This document shows positions 48,009 through 62,029 of a stretch of DNA of 64,000 nucleotides, in pieces. A program made the position numbers and the translations under genes. A model generated the notes under the pieces. The model saw nothing but the letters and a program-made list of their open reading frames with translations. It was not told the DNA's origin and made no database searches. The stretch covers positions 91,681-155,680 of the forward strand of contig VXAA01003918.1 of NCBI GenBank assembly GCA_013399115.1, read 5' to 3'. The stretch is from Anseranas semipalmata (Eukaryota; Chordata; Aves; Anseriformes; Anseranatidae). Numbering within the stretch: the stretch's first letter is position 1; each line of letters opens with the position of its first letter.

Positions 48009-50516
48009 ACCCTTTGGCAGATGTGTTTGGGTAAATTGAAGGGAAATTACCCTGAGGTAACACTAACCTTTCTAAAACTCTCCTTTGCATCTTAGTCTTT
48101 TCCAATAGATCCCCCACCCCTGCCTTGCAACAATGAACTAATATAGAAATACCACAAAAGAGAGCTGAAATTACCTTGCCATATCAAATTCATGTATCAG
48201 GGTAGGTTGTATGAAGTACAGTCTGAAGAAATACTGAGTTTCATGAGTGTCCAAACTGATTTTCAAGGGAAAAAAGGCTGTAATCCAAGTAAAGCTGGTT
48301 GAGCTTTGAGTGCAGAACATGGCTTTGCACAGAAACCATGGCAAAATCAAGCAGAAATGAGACTCTTGCAGTGAGAAAGGAGGATTTTAAACAGTGTAAA
48401 TTTTTACTCCACTGCTATCAGCTGGACTGTTGCAATGATAACATTTTGCCTGGTGACTGTTGTTGTTGTGTGTCGGCTAACGTCTTGGTCCTGTAGATTT
48501 CCTTATTCATATTTCCAGGAGACTGGTTTGGGAAACTAGAGAAATGGTATGCATAATATAAACATTTTCTGAGATCCAGGGGAGGTATTTCATAAATACA
48601 GGAGGCTTCATCTTCAACCAAACAGGCCCATGTAGAATTTTGAAACTGCTGAACATAAACATTTGTTTCATAAACAGAGTGAGCACAGTGAAGATATACT
48701 ATGAATTGAATTAATATCTTTCCCTGTTTGCCATATTAACTAAAACACAGACTTAAATTTACACTAGAAAGCTTTATAGAAACTTGGCAGAAACATAGTA
48801 CAAAACCCATGGGGATTCAGAATTATTGTCTTATATAACACAATGAAATGTGTTGGTAATGATTCAAAAGCCATGATAGAAGTCTGCACTGTCCACATAA
48901 TTTCAATATATTTAAGAACAAAAAAGAAGCAGACAGAACAGTACTTCTCACTGAAGATATTTTTACTGTTCCAGACATCGCATGGGAATAATAGATCTGT
49001 AGAGACAACAATAATATTTTCATAACAATGAGTGTATTCTGACTGCTATACTGTTGGAACTAAAGTATAGTTTGCTGAACACAATGATCTCCATGGTTCG
49101 TATCTTCCAAATGACTACTGTGTGTTAGCCAAACAGGGTTTCTTCAAAAAAATAAGCTTTATATCTCTGTTTGAGTGTGTTTGTGCATATGAGTGTCTGT
49201 GTGTGTAACTTAGATTTTTTACAACAGTCTCATCCGAAGAAAAACCTCATTAAATGGTATCCCAGCTACTACAGGAAATCTTACAAATGAATGGGTATTG
49301 TTCTTTTTTGACTAACAGCTGCTTTTAGTTTAAGTAGTTTACTGTTGTTAAAAGCTCTGACAATCCAGATAGTTTTTGCTATCAAGGTTTATCTCAACCT
49401 GTTAAAGTCCAGATAAGGGGTTGCCAGTTTTCCTGCTTCAAAGAAGAAAAGAGTAATTGGAACTATAAACTCTCCCATTCATCATTAAAATGCACATTTT
49501 TATAGGACTATGGAAAGCATCTGTATCTTGACTAAGACAAGGCATGCATTAGACAGATTTAAACTGAGACTGCTCAATACTGCAGATCACTTGTCTGACA
49601 TTTACAGATGTTAATGTGCACACATTCGTTTCAGAAGAGGAGAAAATAAAACATGCTTAATCAGAAGATTATTTTACAGAATGAGGTCCTCATCCAGCGT
49701 AGTTCTTTGCTTTAGCTGAAGCCAAGGGCCCTTAGTCCTTCACCAGATGGACTTGGTACCTGCCATGACCATGTCCTACAAATTTTTTCAGTGCAGTTTC
49801 TTTCATTTGTGCCTTGACATAAAGACAATGCAATGTCCATGACCCATGCACTCCTGAAGACAATTTCAAACACTATGCCTTGGCGAAGTCTGACAATTAT
49901 TCATTTCTACAGTTCATTAACAAAAAGTGGAGTCTACCTAGCAACTAAATAGCCCTGGTTTGTACATGGTGTCCATACTGCCTTATGGCTAATTTGATGG
50001 AGTCTTCCCTTCCTTTTTAATAGCTTGAAAATTCAACAAAGATGCAAACTTTCAAAGTGAATTAAGTTTACTCCTACAGGCTGCCATTATCATCAGAATA
50101 TATAAACTCCACAGTCTAAAATAAGGTTTTGTCAAAGAACGAGTCCAAAAAAAAATTTCAGTTCCTTTCTCTTGTACTCAGTAATTCTAAAACGAGTCCC
50201 TGCTTGTTTCCACTGGAATGCCACAAAGAAGGTTGCCTGATAAGATGTCCATTAGTTTCCCTAGTAAAAAATATTTCAATGTTATCACAAAAGAGGATTT
50301 TGGTTAACATATCACTGGCAGATAAACAAATGGCAGTGCTAACAAATCTAGAGGTTTTCAAAAATTTCATTTCTTCATAAGTTGTCTCTGTATATTCTAC
50401 AAATGGTGTATATGGTCTCACTCCATGAGAGAGAATGAACAAAAACCAACTGCACAGATATTTTAAAGATTTGACATGTGTTTAGATGGGTTTCCTAAGG
50501 AAAGAAAACCCACAGG
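48009..50516. other. Non-coding DNA, nothing recognised
   Basis: AT-rich sequence with short open frames only. A small (GT)n patch lies near 49165-49205. Confidence 0.5.
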
Positions 50517-50912
50517 TTCAGAGAATCGCAGAATATTTGATATTGGAAGGGACCTCTGGACAACATCTTGTCCAGCACTCCCTGCTCAAAGCACAGCCAC
50601 CAAGAGCAGGTAGTCCAGGATAGCTCTCCTCCCAAGGAGGGAGACTCCACAACCTCTCTGGGCAACTTGTGTTCAACCATCCTTACAATAAAAATGTTCT
50701 TCTCTTATCTTTAAATGTAATTTTAAGTATTTCAGTTTGTGCCCATTGCCTATTTTCCTGTCACTGGAAACCACTGAAAAGAATCTGCCTCCCTCTTCTT
50801 TACATCCTCCCATTCACACTCACTAATAAGATCCCCCCTGAGCCTTTTTCTCCTGAGGCTGAACAGCCCCAATTTCCTCAACCTCTCCTTATATGTCAGA
50901 TGCTCCAAGACT
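50517..50912 (-). mobile_element. CR1 LINE, 5'-truncated, minus strand
   Basis: On the minus strand this holds the SL.KRLRGDL-like region (near 50830-50870), a decayed middle, the R..LPREVVESPSLGG stretch (near 50630-50670) and a 3' end with CCAGAGGTCCCTTCCAATATC and a short, decayed tail at 50517. No frame crosses it. It is more diverged than the 21941-22490 copy. Confidence 0.9.
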
Positions 50913-53319
50913 GTTAACAGAAAAATATCTCATTTATTGCTATTATGTGGGCTATAGGCATAACACAATATAAATTTAAATAAATTTATGACAAGCCACT
51001 CAAGTCTTGAATCCAGTCACGTAAGTAAAAATTTCATCGAAAGGAAGAGTCTGATATTACATTGAATATAAGTTTGGTGGCTTCTCTTTCAGCATTGACT
51101 ATCAGGATCCAACAGTGCTAAAAATCTTTGAAAATATTCCCTGAAATTAGTAGACTCCTGGAGGATTTAAATAGGATAATAAAGAATTATTATATATTAC
51201 ATTATTTTGTAACAAATATCATTTATTACACTAAACTATGTAAGCCCTCTCCAAATTATATTTTTATACTATAGAATTCTGACAACCAGTTATAAAACTT
51301 TCTGTGTATGTCTTTATGTATAACTTCTTTAGAAATCTTTCTAAAGGTCTTTGTGATCAGTTTTATTTTGAAAATATGTTCTGCTAGTCTCTTATTCTTT
51401 TTTATGATGTTTCTATTTTCTTTGTTTTGTTGTAGTTGTTGTTGCTCGTCTCTTGTATATTATTTGTGGACATGTGGTTTGATTGGTTCCTTCTAAAACT
51501 CCATATGTATTTTTATAACAATAGTGTTGGATGGTCTTACCTAAGCCTTAAAGTAGATTTTATATTTGAAAGATCATATACAAAGAGAACCTCTTCCTTC
51601 ACTATGTAATTACAATATGTACCAGGCACCTAGATGTGCCTGACCCTTCTCGCATTTAAGAGCTTGCAGAACACAGTTTGAAGTGGTAGTTCAAGAATAT
51701 TAAAAAAAAAAAAAAAAATCAGTGCTGAATTTCCTCTCCTCTGTTTCATGGTAGAACTGAATGAATTTTAAAACTCATTTTAAGATCTGGCAATCTGAAC
51801 AACATTGGCAGATAATTTTTCAGCAAGATGAAATATGCATATGCAAGAAGAGAGAAAAAACCAAGATACTTGCAGTCTAATCCATTTAGCAATCTGTCTC
51901 TAATTTTAATGATGTATTTGTCATTTTATTACTCATGAAATGTCATTTATATGAAACTGTCACTATGATATTAGAGGGGAACAGCTTGTGTTAAACTGTG
52001 TAACGTCTTTGCCAACTTTCAATGTTAGTTACATTCTACCTTCTTAAGAATTTCCCCCACACTTTCAATATAACATGAACTCTACTTCCTGTACCACACT
52101 TTTGTACATAGCTGCTGTGCAAAACACGGTGGACACAGCAACCATTGTATTTAGTTAATTTGCCAACATGAAAATTATTCTGAAAAGCCCTGTGTAAGAA
52201 TAGACTGAAGTGAAATGAAAATCCTACAGTATTCTGAAATATTTGTCATCATTTTTAACATTAGTATTAAGTAGGTGGAGTTGTAATCACTTTCAAAGAG
52301 AAAGAATCAAAAAAAAAAGTGATATTACTTTTATTATTAGTTTTTCTCTGAAGATGTTTAAAATTATTATCATGCCTGATAATCACTGAACTGGAGGAAA
52401 GTTAGACCTCTCTTTTGTTGTTTTTCATATATTTATATCAGTAACTCTGCTTGGTTAATTACAGTCAAATGCAGAAAATTTACTGCTAGTTAATAATTCC
52501 CAAATCTGTAAAAGAGTCTGCAGGAAACACAGATAAACACAAAGGCAGCATTTACTCTGTTTTTATATATGCATATAAGGGATTGAGCGGTCTTTAGGTT
52601 CTTATCTACCTTATAGGAAAACTATACCAGTGTCCCCAAGTTTTTCATGTACTATTCAAAATTGTTACTATAAATAGTTATAAATAGCTGAAACTTGCAA
52701 ATCTTAGATACACAGCTTTCAGCTATGTCTTCTTTTGTAAAATGAAGGCAATATCAGCTAATTAAATTTCTATTGTCTTGTGAGGATTCAGAAGGCAATG
52801 TAGAGCCCTTCAAAGCATTAAACATAATACAGAGTTGTTATAAAGTTGTGTCATTGAACTCAAAGCTCCAACCCAAAGAAGGAAGTGTTTGTATTTGAAT
52901 TAGATGAAATTGTGGCTGAATTGAGATGAAAGATGTTTGTTGAAAAGGGAGGATTTCTAAAATGAAAAGTTCTATTTAGGAAGCTGCAAGCAATTCTATT
53001 TCAACATTTTCTAATGGTCAGTCTTTGATTTCCATTTAAAAAAAAAAAAAAAGAAAAGAAAAGGAAAGAGAAATCTGTCACTTAAAAAATAACTACCATT
53101 AGGAAAAAAAAAAAAAGGGTAATTTGAAGAGTTAAATTACTGGTCAGGAGGAAGGCTGTGAAGGTCAGTTCACTTCAAGTGAAGTTCAGGTGGATGATCC
53201 TTCACACAGGCACAAAACATTCACTGCAGGAAGAAGTTTCAGAAACTTTCTTCTAGATTTTATACTTCTTCCCCTAAACTAAAGACAAATGTATTATAAT
53301 TATTTACAAATAAAGAATT
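50913..53319. other. Non-coding DNA, one MIR-like trace
   Basis: AT-rich, with A runs near 51702-51718, 53039-53052 and 53104-53116 and a MIR-like fossil near 52705-52825. No exon-like frame. Confidence 0.5.
52705..52825 (+). repeat. MIR-like ancient SINE fossil
   Basis: The order CAGCTATGTCTTCTTTTGTA-AAATG-AAGGCAAT, a degenerate stretch, TTGTGAGGATTCAGAAGGCA and GAGCCCTTCAAAGCA follows the 3' half of MIR (TTTCCTCATCTGTAAAATGG, TTGTGAGGATTAAATGA, AAAGCGCTTAGCACA). It is the best of the three MIR-like traces in the window. Confidence 0.5.
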
Positions 53320-53700
53320 AACAGGGGCTCCCTGGGCCCAGGAAGGGCTCCATGGGGCAGGCCCTACCGATCAAGGCCCATCACCCTCAGCCAGGAGCAT
53401 GGCAAGATGAGGGCAGCCAGGACAGGCCCAGCTGCAGGGAACTGGGTACCTCCCTGTGGATGGGGATGGGCTGAGGCCTTAACAGTCTGGGGTGGGGCTG
53501 TGGTAGGGTTGGAGACAGTGTTCTGTGACCTCACAAGGGCAGGGATGTTCAAATGTGATCCTAGGTCCTGAGCGGGGTGGGGAGAACCTAGGGGGTAAGC
53601 AGGGATGTTAGGGCCCACGAGTAACTCTTCACAAAACAGAGGCAGAGAGAAGAGCTCCAATAAATTCTAGTTGCATGTCTTGTATTGTCATAAAAAAATA
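53320..53700 (+). other. GC-rich, CpG-poor island ending in AATAAA
   Basis: About 340 bases of roughly 58-60 % GC sit abruptly in AT-rich DNA. Only about three CpG dinucleotides are present, so it is strongly CpG-depleted and not a CpG island promoter. AATAAA at 53659-53664 is followed about 28 bases later by seven As (53692-53698), which could be a transcript 3' end or LTR poly(A) site. A 98-codon Pro-rich minus-strand frame crosses it without a recognisable domain. I do not recognise the sequence. Candidates are a decayed LTR, a retrocopy, or an unknown GC-rich repeat. Confidence 0.45.
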
Positions 53701-56700
53701 TATGGTTTAATGATTGTGAAGAATTGATACATACATTGACTGCAAAGGACAATTTAAGAACTCAGTCAACAACATCTATAGAGGACCATATCCTCAAGTT
53801 CTTCCCCATGAATCCTCCACTTGTCATTAACATTTGTTTTCAGTCCACAAAGTTTCCGTGTTAGTCTCAAAGCTTTTCCCTCTTTGTAGAACTGTTGAAT
53901 CGAGTTTTGCTTAATGACCTAGCATGGTTTTTTTTAGTGCTATTCAATTGGCTGGATCAAATAATTCAAATTACTTCAGTATTTGTACTACACTTTTCCT
54001 TTAATTCTTTTTCAATCTTCAGAATTTCTTACCAGGGCAGACTAGAGTTGAATTCAGAGAAGAAAGTTTGGAAAGCCAAGATTTGGGACTTTTGCAAATG
54101 CACACATATACTTGTATTCTACAATGTAATCTTAAAAGGGTTTTGACCCTGCCACATGTGAATGTTTTGGACTTAATTCTGATCTTAGATGAAGCACGTA
54201 TCAGATACAGTTATCATCATGTTATAAATATATCTCTATATTCTATCAAATAAATGTCAGGTCTGGTATACAATCTGTCATTTGTAATTCTGAATCCTAA
54301 GAGATGTGTCTAGACAAGTAATATAGATGCTGCAGAGATATACACTCTAAATTTGCTCCAGAGCAGAGGCCAGTTATAGGTGCTCCCCATGGACTCTGAA
54401 GAAATTGGACAGAACGCCATTAAAATGCAACCATATTAGTATTTTCTCTGCTACACAAAGCATCTAATAAGTCTCTGAATACCAAGCAACCACACCACAT
54501 CTATTTCCACAGGAGTTACACAAACTGTGGTTAAACTAGAAGTAAATTTGAATCTATGTCCTCTTCTGTATAGTTCCAGTTGTTGACTTTGAATGTCAGT
54601 TTATGTTACATTTTTAAAAAGAGAAGAGCAATGTGAGGGAGCCATTAACATTTTTTTATGTCAGTTTTGGAACACTTTTTTATGTTTATGGTGTTTCTGG
54701 CTTAGGTACCTAGGTACTTAGATACTTGTATAAACTAGTCCACCCTACAATCGTTACCCACATTCAGCCAAAGTCACAATGCTTTACAAATTTCACTGGT
54801 TTATTTGTGTCTTCAAAGGAAAGTACTTATCAATGGGATTTAAGTTTATGCTTGAAGCTAAACATATGTTTAACTAGGGACCCAAATCAAGACCTAGGTG
54901 GTGTGTTACTGCTTTATGCATTCATGTTGATATATTGCTAAATATGTCGGAAGCTGAATAATCTACCTATTCTGGCTGAATTTCTGTAAGTATATTCAGT
55001 ATTTATGATTAATTTCACAAAGTGTACATATGAAATTCTCTCTCAACATTTTGAACATTATGACAGAATTTGAAAAACATAAAAGACATGGCATGATGAT
55101 GTCATGTACAGATTCATCTCTTGCTAGAAGTATGATGTTTCATCCTATGGAATGTTTAAATTGGACAAAAACTAATGCATTAGTTATCTGGTTCAGCTAT
55201 CTTGTACAGGATAAACTGACTGCTTTCTCTCATGCAACATGCCCAAAAGTAGTTGTGCTAGAATTCACATCAAAGATATCCTGTTAGGAGAAATATCCAC
55301 TTTTGATTCTTACACTCTTCCAGCTACCAAGGTTTTACATGGCTAGCAGCAGAGTCCCTAGGAACTATATCTTAATTTTTTATTTTCATGGTTTGACAGA
55401 CTGTACTGTATCTGCCCAGACACAAGAATTAATTAAATGAAATACCTTTGATAAGATTTGCCAGCTGTTTTTGACTGCTATGTGGCAGTGCAAAACTGCT
55501 GTAAATATAGCAGTTGAAGAAATTTATAGCAGCTCTGTATTATCAGAGCAACACAGCAAAGACAAAATCTGCTGCTGAGCCTGCCCTTAGCATATTTCAG
55601 ATAATTTTTATTCTTCATTTTGTCATTTAAATGTTTCTTACAGTGATCCTAACTATAGAGATCACCTTTATCAGTAGTAACAACAATCCTATGTGATACA
55701 TAGGATGTGACTATGTGACTGATCCTCTACCGCCTATTACAATAGGTACTAAGTAAGGTGATAATCTCCTGTAGTCAGATCCTTTCTACTTCATGTAATT
55801 TATTTTACTGGAATAAACACTAAAGTTCTGGGGAAAGCCTAGCCTAGTGAGTCATACCTTAATACACCTCTAAAAGGACTGTCCATCTTTACAGCTGCAG
55901 TTTTATGTCAGGTTACAAGCATGCGATTTTTTGTACAAAAATCTTCTACGCAAGGATAGTTCTCACTAATGTGAAGTACTGGACAACATCCCTAAGGCTG
56001 TAAAGGTGAAATGTCAGGTACTTAAAGATCTTTCTAGATTTTATATTCTATGAAATATCTTCATTTCCTTAGAGCTGATATTTTATTTGTTTTGAATGTA
56101 AGACAAAACATTAGGAAAGGCCTGGAGGGAAGTCCAGCACACAAGTGACTAATAACAATCTAATCCCCCTGTACTATTGGAGGAAAATATGTTTTGGTTT
56201 CTTTCTTCTTAGTCAAGTAAACAGATAAACATATTTCCCCTGGCTTCCATTACAGCAAGCTGGCAGTTACAGAAGAATCCTTTCAGTTTTGATTTCCTGT
56301 CAGCTTTATGAACAAATGACCGCAGAGTACAGTATTCTCTTGGTGTGGTTTTTATAGACTCTGTGCCTTAAAAGGAGTGTTTCTGAATGAAATAGCTATA
56401 TGTTCTAACTTGGAGGGGATGGTTTGTTTTCTGTATGCAGTATATTGCCACTTTTAATGAATGTGTGAAACTGGAAAGCAATAGGAAGGATGTGGCCTGG
56501 AAGAAAACATTTTCTTTTTCTTTTTAAACTTCTCTTCCCTTGATTTTCATCTGCTAAGCTGGAGTCAAAAGACTAACTAAATGCACATATAGACATAAAC
56601 TGGTTCAGGCCGCTTTTTCAATCTACCCATAGCAGCAGAAAACAAATCAAACCAAACCAAACCAAACCAAAATAACTTTAAGCTCCATGTAAAAAGGGCT

Positions 56701-59236
56701 GATCTCAGGGAAATCAGTTGTATGCTGCAATTTCTCCATTTAAGTTGTTTCTTATAGGTGGATCTTCCAGAGGAAGAGACCTGACAGCTACAGGGGTCAT
56801 GAGCTGTGGTCAGAAGCTGCATGGTTCCTAAGCTGCTTCCTTATAGCTCAATGGCCGCTCCTATGTCCTGGGACCTAAAATTATTGCCCGGCTTTCTCAT
56901 GTCTAAAACTCCCTGAGGGTAGCCCTGCTAACATTTTCTCCTTTGTCTCTACAGAACTTCTCTATTTCAAGTCAGGCTTTCATTCCCTACTCATGCGCAA
57001 GTGGTAGCCCATGTTGAAGAGAAATCAAAAGATTACTGTATAAGCATCAATCTCTTCTAAAAGTTCTTCTCTTTTCCAGAGTGTGTTTTCTTTTTCTGCT
57101 TTCTCACACAGCACAGAGCTTTGTCTTTGCTGGCATGGTCTGTGAAGACAGGAAAGCAAATATAGAAATGTCACTCGGTGTGTTTGCAGTATTTCATTCT
57201 TCAACACATGCCCAAGTAGTTCTTTGCTCTGTACTCTGCAGAATGAAAATGTCCTGCAGTAGAAATGCTCAGTACTGTTGCTGAATCTGTGCTGGGAGAC
57301 ATAGACAGTAATGCAGAGGGGAGAGGAAAAGAAAAAAAAAAAAAGAAAAAAAAGAGGCAAAATGACTTCATCACTTCTGCCTTTACAAAGAAGATAATGA
57401 AGAAAGCACTTTCCAAATAGAGAAAGTGAAGTGTCTTCAGACAACTAAGTAGGCCAAGAAAACTGCCAAGAGAGGAGCAAAGAGAAGAACATTCCAAAAA
57501 GCTGCCTTTAGCAGACTATAAATCTTACCAGGCAGACAGTTCAAACACATCACTTGCACCAGTCCTACTCTACCCTGTTTATTTTCTTCCTGTCAGCATT
57601 AAAATAGCATAATAAAGTACCAAGCAAACAAACAAGAAAAATAAGAAAATAGGCAAGAAAAAACAGTAAAGAAGAAAAAGAATTTGAGTCCTTGTCTGTC
57701 AGGCGGACAATGCACAATGCACAATTACACAGCCTGTGCAAACACCCTGCATCCTCCACATCCATTACAAGAGGATAATTCATGAACTTGTCTTAAGTGT
57801 CTGAAATAACCATTTGGAGGAATATGAGAATATCAAGACTATATTTAAATATCTCAAAGAGAAGCACATACAAAATTTCTGTTTTATACCCAAGTGAGGT
57901 GCCTTCCCATAAAGCTTGGTTGCTTGAGCTCACATCAGCTTCATAGATTCCTTCCTACATTTAGTTAGAAACTGCTTTAAAGGTAAGGAGCATTTTATGC
58001 AGTGAAGAATTTTTCAGAGAAATGGGAAAAATAATTCTGTCTTCAGCATGGAAAGGTCTCATCGTTATGACCAGCCTCTCAGGAGTCTGCCCTAACACTG
58101 AAAGGGTGGGAATGGTACAAAACCTTGTTTTTAAAAGAGAATGTACAATCCCTAGGCAGGGAAATACCTCTTCAGAGGAAGCTGCAGAGAGAGGGAACCT
58201 GAGAAGGTAGGCAAATGCAGTGGAGGAAAAACAAATAGATTTCAGTTGGAAACCAGCCTGGTCTCTGTCAAACATAGCAGTAAAACTGACATCAACTTGT
58301 AGACTGAGTTGGTAAGATCTGCATGTCATGATGGAAAACTTACTGATAAGAAAATTTTGTAGTAGATTTAATGTAAAGGTCATCTAAAAGAAAAACTTTT
58401 TTTTTTTCTTTCAAATATTTTAAGCACACCAGACATGAAGGTATGACTAAATGAAAAACTTCAGTAGAAAATTAACAGAATTAATGCTCAGGGATTAGTG
58501 TTAGGGACTTATATGGACTAGTCATTAGCAGTAAGTGACATCAGAGGAGATTAAATAATACCATGTTTACAAATACAGCCCAGCATCTGTGCTACATAAA
58601 GTAGAATGCCAGCCTGGAAAACCCATCCAGCACTGTAGAAGAAAGTCATAACCAAATCAACTAAGATGGCAACCCAGAAAAAGCTCCAGTAAGGAAGCAG
58701 GTTTCTACAGGAAAAAGATTTGCTTTAAAGATAAGATTAACACTAAGGCCTGCCTCTACTGATAACTAAAAAATATTAGAGTGGAATAAAAAGGAGAAAA
58801 GCATCTGGAAGGGTTTCTAATGGCCTGTGCACCTTTTCAATAAGTATTGTGGATGCAAATGGTTAGTATTTATTCCCTAGATGGTTAGGACACCTTAAGA
58901 GCCAAGGCTGAGCTTGTTCATTTCTAGCTTTATGGTCTTGATGTGCAGACTTTTGTTGCACTGATGGGTCCAAACCTGAACACAGCTGTTTAAACACTAA
59001 TCAGGTCTACTCATCTGCTTCCAGGACAATAAACACCAATGACAGGGCCTATATATTACTTTAGGCAGAATAGATACATATGTATACACACACACTGAAA
59101 TACACACACACAAAGACATATGTAAACAGGATGCCAGTGCAGAACTGATTGGATTGGTTTGGATCAGCTAGTCCACATCATGGATGAAAGAGCTCAGTTT
59201 GGTGTATTTTTTCAATGTAGTGACACTGCACACTCC
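53701..59236. other. Non-coding DNA, nothing recognised
   Basis: AT-rich sequence with a short palindrome at 55686-55706, an ACCAA microsatellite at 56647-56671, an A-rich purine patch near 57327-57356 and short (CA)n near 59078-59112. The 139-codon minus-strand frame at 57025-57444 crosses the purine patch and has no domain. Confidence 0.5.
56647..56671. repeat. (ACCAA)n microsatellite
   Basis: About five AACCA/ACCAA pentamers. Confidence 0.9.
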
Positions 59237-59445
59237 CCACCCCCCCACACCCCGCTCCTCCCCCCCCCNNNNNNNNNNNNNNNNNNNNNNNNNNNNNNNN
59301 NNNNNNNNNNNNNNNNNNNNNNNNNNNNNNNNNNNNNNNNNNNNNNNNNNNNNNNNNNNNNNNNNNNNNNNNNNNNNNNNNNNNNNNNNNNNNNNNNNNN
59401 NNNNNNNNNNNNNNNNNNNNNNNNNNNNNNNNNNNNNCCCCCCCC
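59237..59445. repeat. Poly-C tract interrupted by an assembly gap
   Basis: C runs with A, G or T interruptions (59234-59268) lead into 169 Ns (59269-59437), which are followed by eight or nine more Cs. The gap is almost certainly an unread C-rich (G-rich on the other strand) low-complexity tract. Confidence 0.9.
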
Positions 59446-60365
59446 CAAGTTATGCCAATGGAGAAAGTACTTTGTGTGTTAGGATAGACAAGATTGACAA
59501 GGAAAGCTAAGAAAATCAGGTGAGGATAAGTGTGATACGTAAGTCTTTCCCTCACAATTCAGGTTTCTACTACAGAATTCTGCCATCACAAGTGTGCAAC
59601 TTCAGGATGTGAAAAATCCATACTCCTGGGTGTCACTTCTAAGCTTACCCTTGCTGTTCTTGGTTATTAGACAAAGATAAATGGTCCTTGTAGGAAGACC
59701 TTTCCTCTCAGCTTGTCTTATGCTAAAGCATTCCAGTTAGCACAGTTCTGGGGTACAGGGAAAGTCCCAGGTTATAATCTTTCTCCTGAAGTATCTAGAT
59801 GGACCATGGAGTTCTGAATTTGTCAGCCAGATAACGTTGTGAAGGTATCTGTATGCATTTGAAGGAATGCAGTGTGCATATGTTTGTGTGTCCATCTGTA
59901 ATCTGTGTGGTTTAGTGCTCAGTCACATCAAGTCTCTGGCTACATATGAACAGATTGGTATTGATGGCTGTGTAGCACCTCCCCAGGGATAACTGAGCCT
60001 CACTGATATGGGGTGTGTACAAGTCATTTAACCCCTAACATCTACCTTTCCCTTTGTTAATATACCTGACAGCAAGCTATGAACATCAGTGTGGATAGTT
60101 GTAGTCTGATAGCTGTGAATATTTCAGAACTGCAACTACTTTTCACCTCCTACAGGCATTCTTAGAGACATTCTGAAGATGTTCAACAGCAAAAAAAAAA
60201 AAAATAAGGCTATGTGGGGACTTTGCCAACAGAAACTTAAACTTCAGGATCAGGCAGTAATGGGGACTCAGTTGCCTTGTGGGGATGCACCGGGAAAACA
60301 AGGACTTTCAGATGAATGCTTAGTGCAAAGCTACCACAAGCAGCAACTTTTCTAAGCTTTCATTT

Positions 60366-60396
60366 AAGAGAGAGAGTGAAGGAGAGAGAGAGAGAA
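60366..60396. repeat. (GA)n microsatellite
   Basis: GA units interrupted once by TGAAG. Confidence 0.9.
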
Positions 60397-62029
60397 GAAA
60401 TTATGTGGTGGCAGTTTTGTAACTGCTACATGAAGTTGCAGTACTGTTAAACTGAATGCTGAACAGCAGATGGCATATTTACACCCAAGACGTGAGACTA
60501 TTGTTGACGTGGTCTGTAATAGCAATGTTGATGTAACTGCCTATTTCCTCAGTATGTGTAATATGCTGACATTAATCTGCAAGGAAAGAAAACCATCTGG
60601 AAAATTTTCGGTTAGTATAATCTGAACTGAATTGAATACTGTAAACTCACATGTTACTCAAGGTAAAACTTCCCTCAAGTGGAAGGGATGACTATATCAT
60701 TTGTGCTTTACACTAGCCTCATCTAATACCACGTGTGCCCCTAATGTCATATTTCCTGCTTTATTTTTAATAAATTGCTATGAATTACACTCTTCTGTAT
60801 AACTTTCTCCTAGTAAGATATATTAAATCACCCAACTGAGGGCAACACCAGCTTAAACAGACACAACTTGAGATATCTCAAGCCATCCCCAACATTTCTT
60901 AGGTTCTGAAGTGGTACAGTTGTACTCTCTCCCTAGTGGAGAGTTTGTACCTTGAGGATTTAAGTGTATAAAAACTACATTAAAACTAACCGCATCCATT
61001 GTGTTATTGTTAGTATTATTATTATTATCATAATTATTTTAATAAAAAAAGTTTTGAATACAAAGCAAATGTACTAATTCTTATATTCAGTTAGACTCTG
61101 GCTGAGCAAAGCTGATAGTCTGTAGTGGAACTTCAATGTCTAGGTCTGAAGAAAAGTATATGCTTTTCTCCTCCGCCACTCAGGATCAATCTGGAACATG
61201 CCCTGAGTGCTTGACAAAGTCAGAATCTGAAACAGTTTATGAGAAGGTCAAGGGGTTCAGGAGGAGGATTTAGGACCTACACATTAGCGCTAGATAATGC
61301 TTTGACATTAATTTCAATACTAGTAGGATCAGGTCTTCAGACACAGAAGCACAACATGCACTACATTTTCTGTGACCATGTGGAGAAGTCATCGCACCTT
61401 CCCAGGAGTTCTGAACCAGAGTGAAGCAGCTTTAGGAAAGCCAGAGCTATTAAGCTATTCTATTACAGCTTTTCACACCACATATCCTACATTATAAAAA
61501 CTGAGACAGCTTTAAAAAAAAAATCTGTTCATTTTAGAGCTTACTTTGGTGTTGACCTTTTTATGATATGTCTTTTTCCTCCCAGCTGTTTTCTTTCATA
61601 TTTATTGTAAGTGCTTTTTATTGGAACATATCTGTCCAGAAATCAGTGCTTTTGAAGGCAAATTTGATACACAACTGAACTCTACTAAATGGGCTGCTCT
61701 GTTTACATGAGGCTTGTTAAATAACAAAGAGCAGAAAGCAAGTTCTGAGCATTGATGTGGATTTCATCATTTATCATCTGCAGAGTACAGTGTTCTTGCA
61801 ACTACAAAAGATAAAGCCTTAACAGGAGATTGTAATAGAAAGACAATATCCCTCTGTAGATCTTTGTTGTGCAAATTGCTGTACAAGCACTTAATTCTCA
61901 TGGCTCCCAGGAGGTAGACAGGTCACCTGAACATCCTTAACACTTTGAATGTAAAACTATAACAAGATCTGTTTTTGACATATGGACTATTTCTATTTTT
62001 TTTATAATTTTGGAAGCATTCCTGCACAG

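Noticed and set aside
55686..55706. ATCCTATG / CATAGGAT hairpin
   Set aside because: Same reasoning: short stem, no supporting context.
57025..57444. 139-codon minus-strand open frame
   Set aside because: It runs through an A-rich purine patch that gives a Phe run and shows no recognisable domain.
59159..59555. Open frames across the poly-C gap
   Set aside because: They consist mostly of Ns and homopolymer translation.
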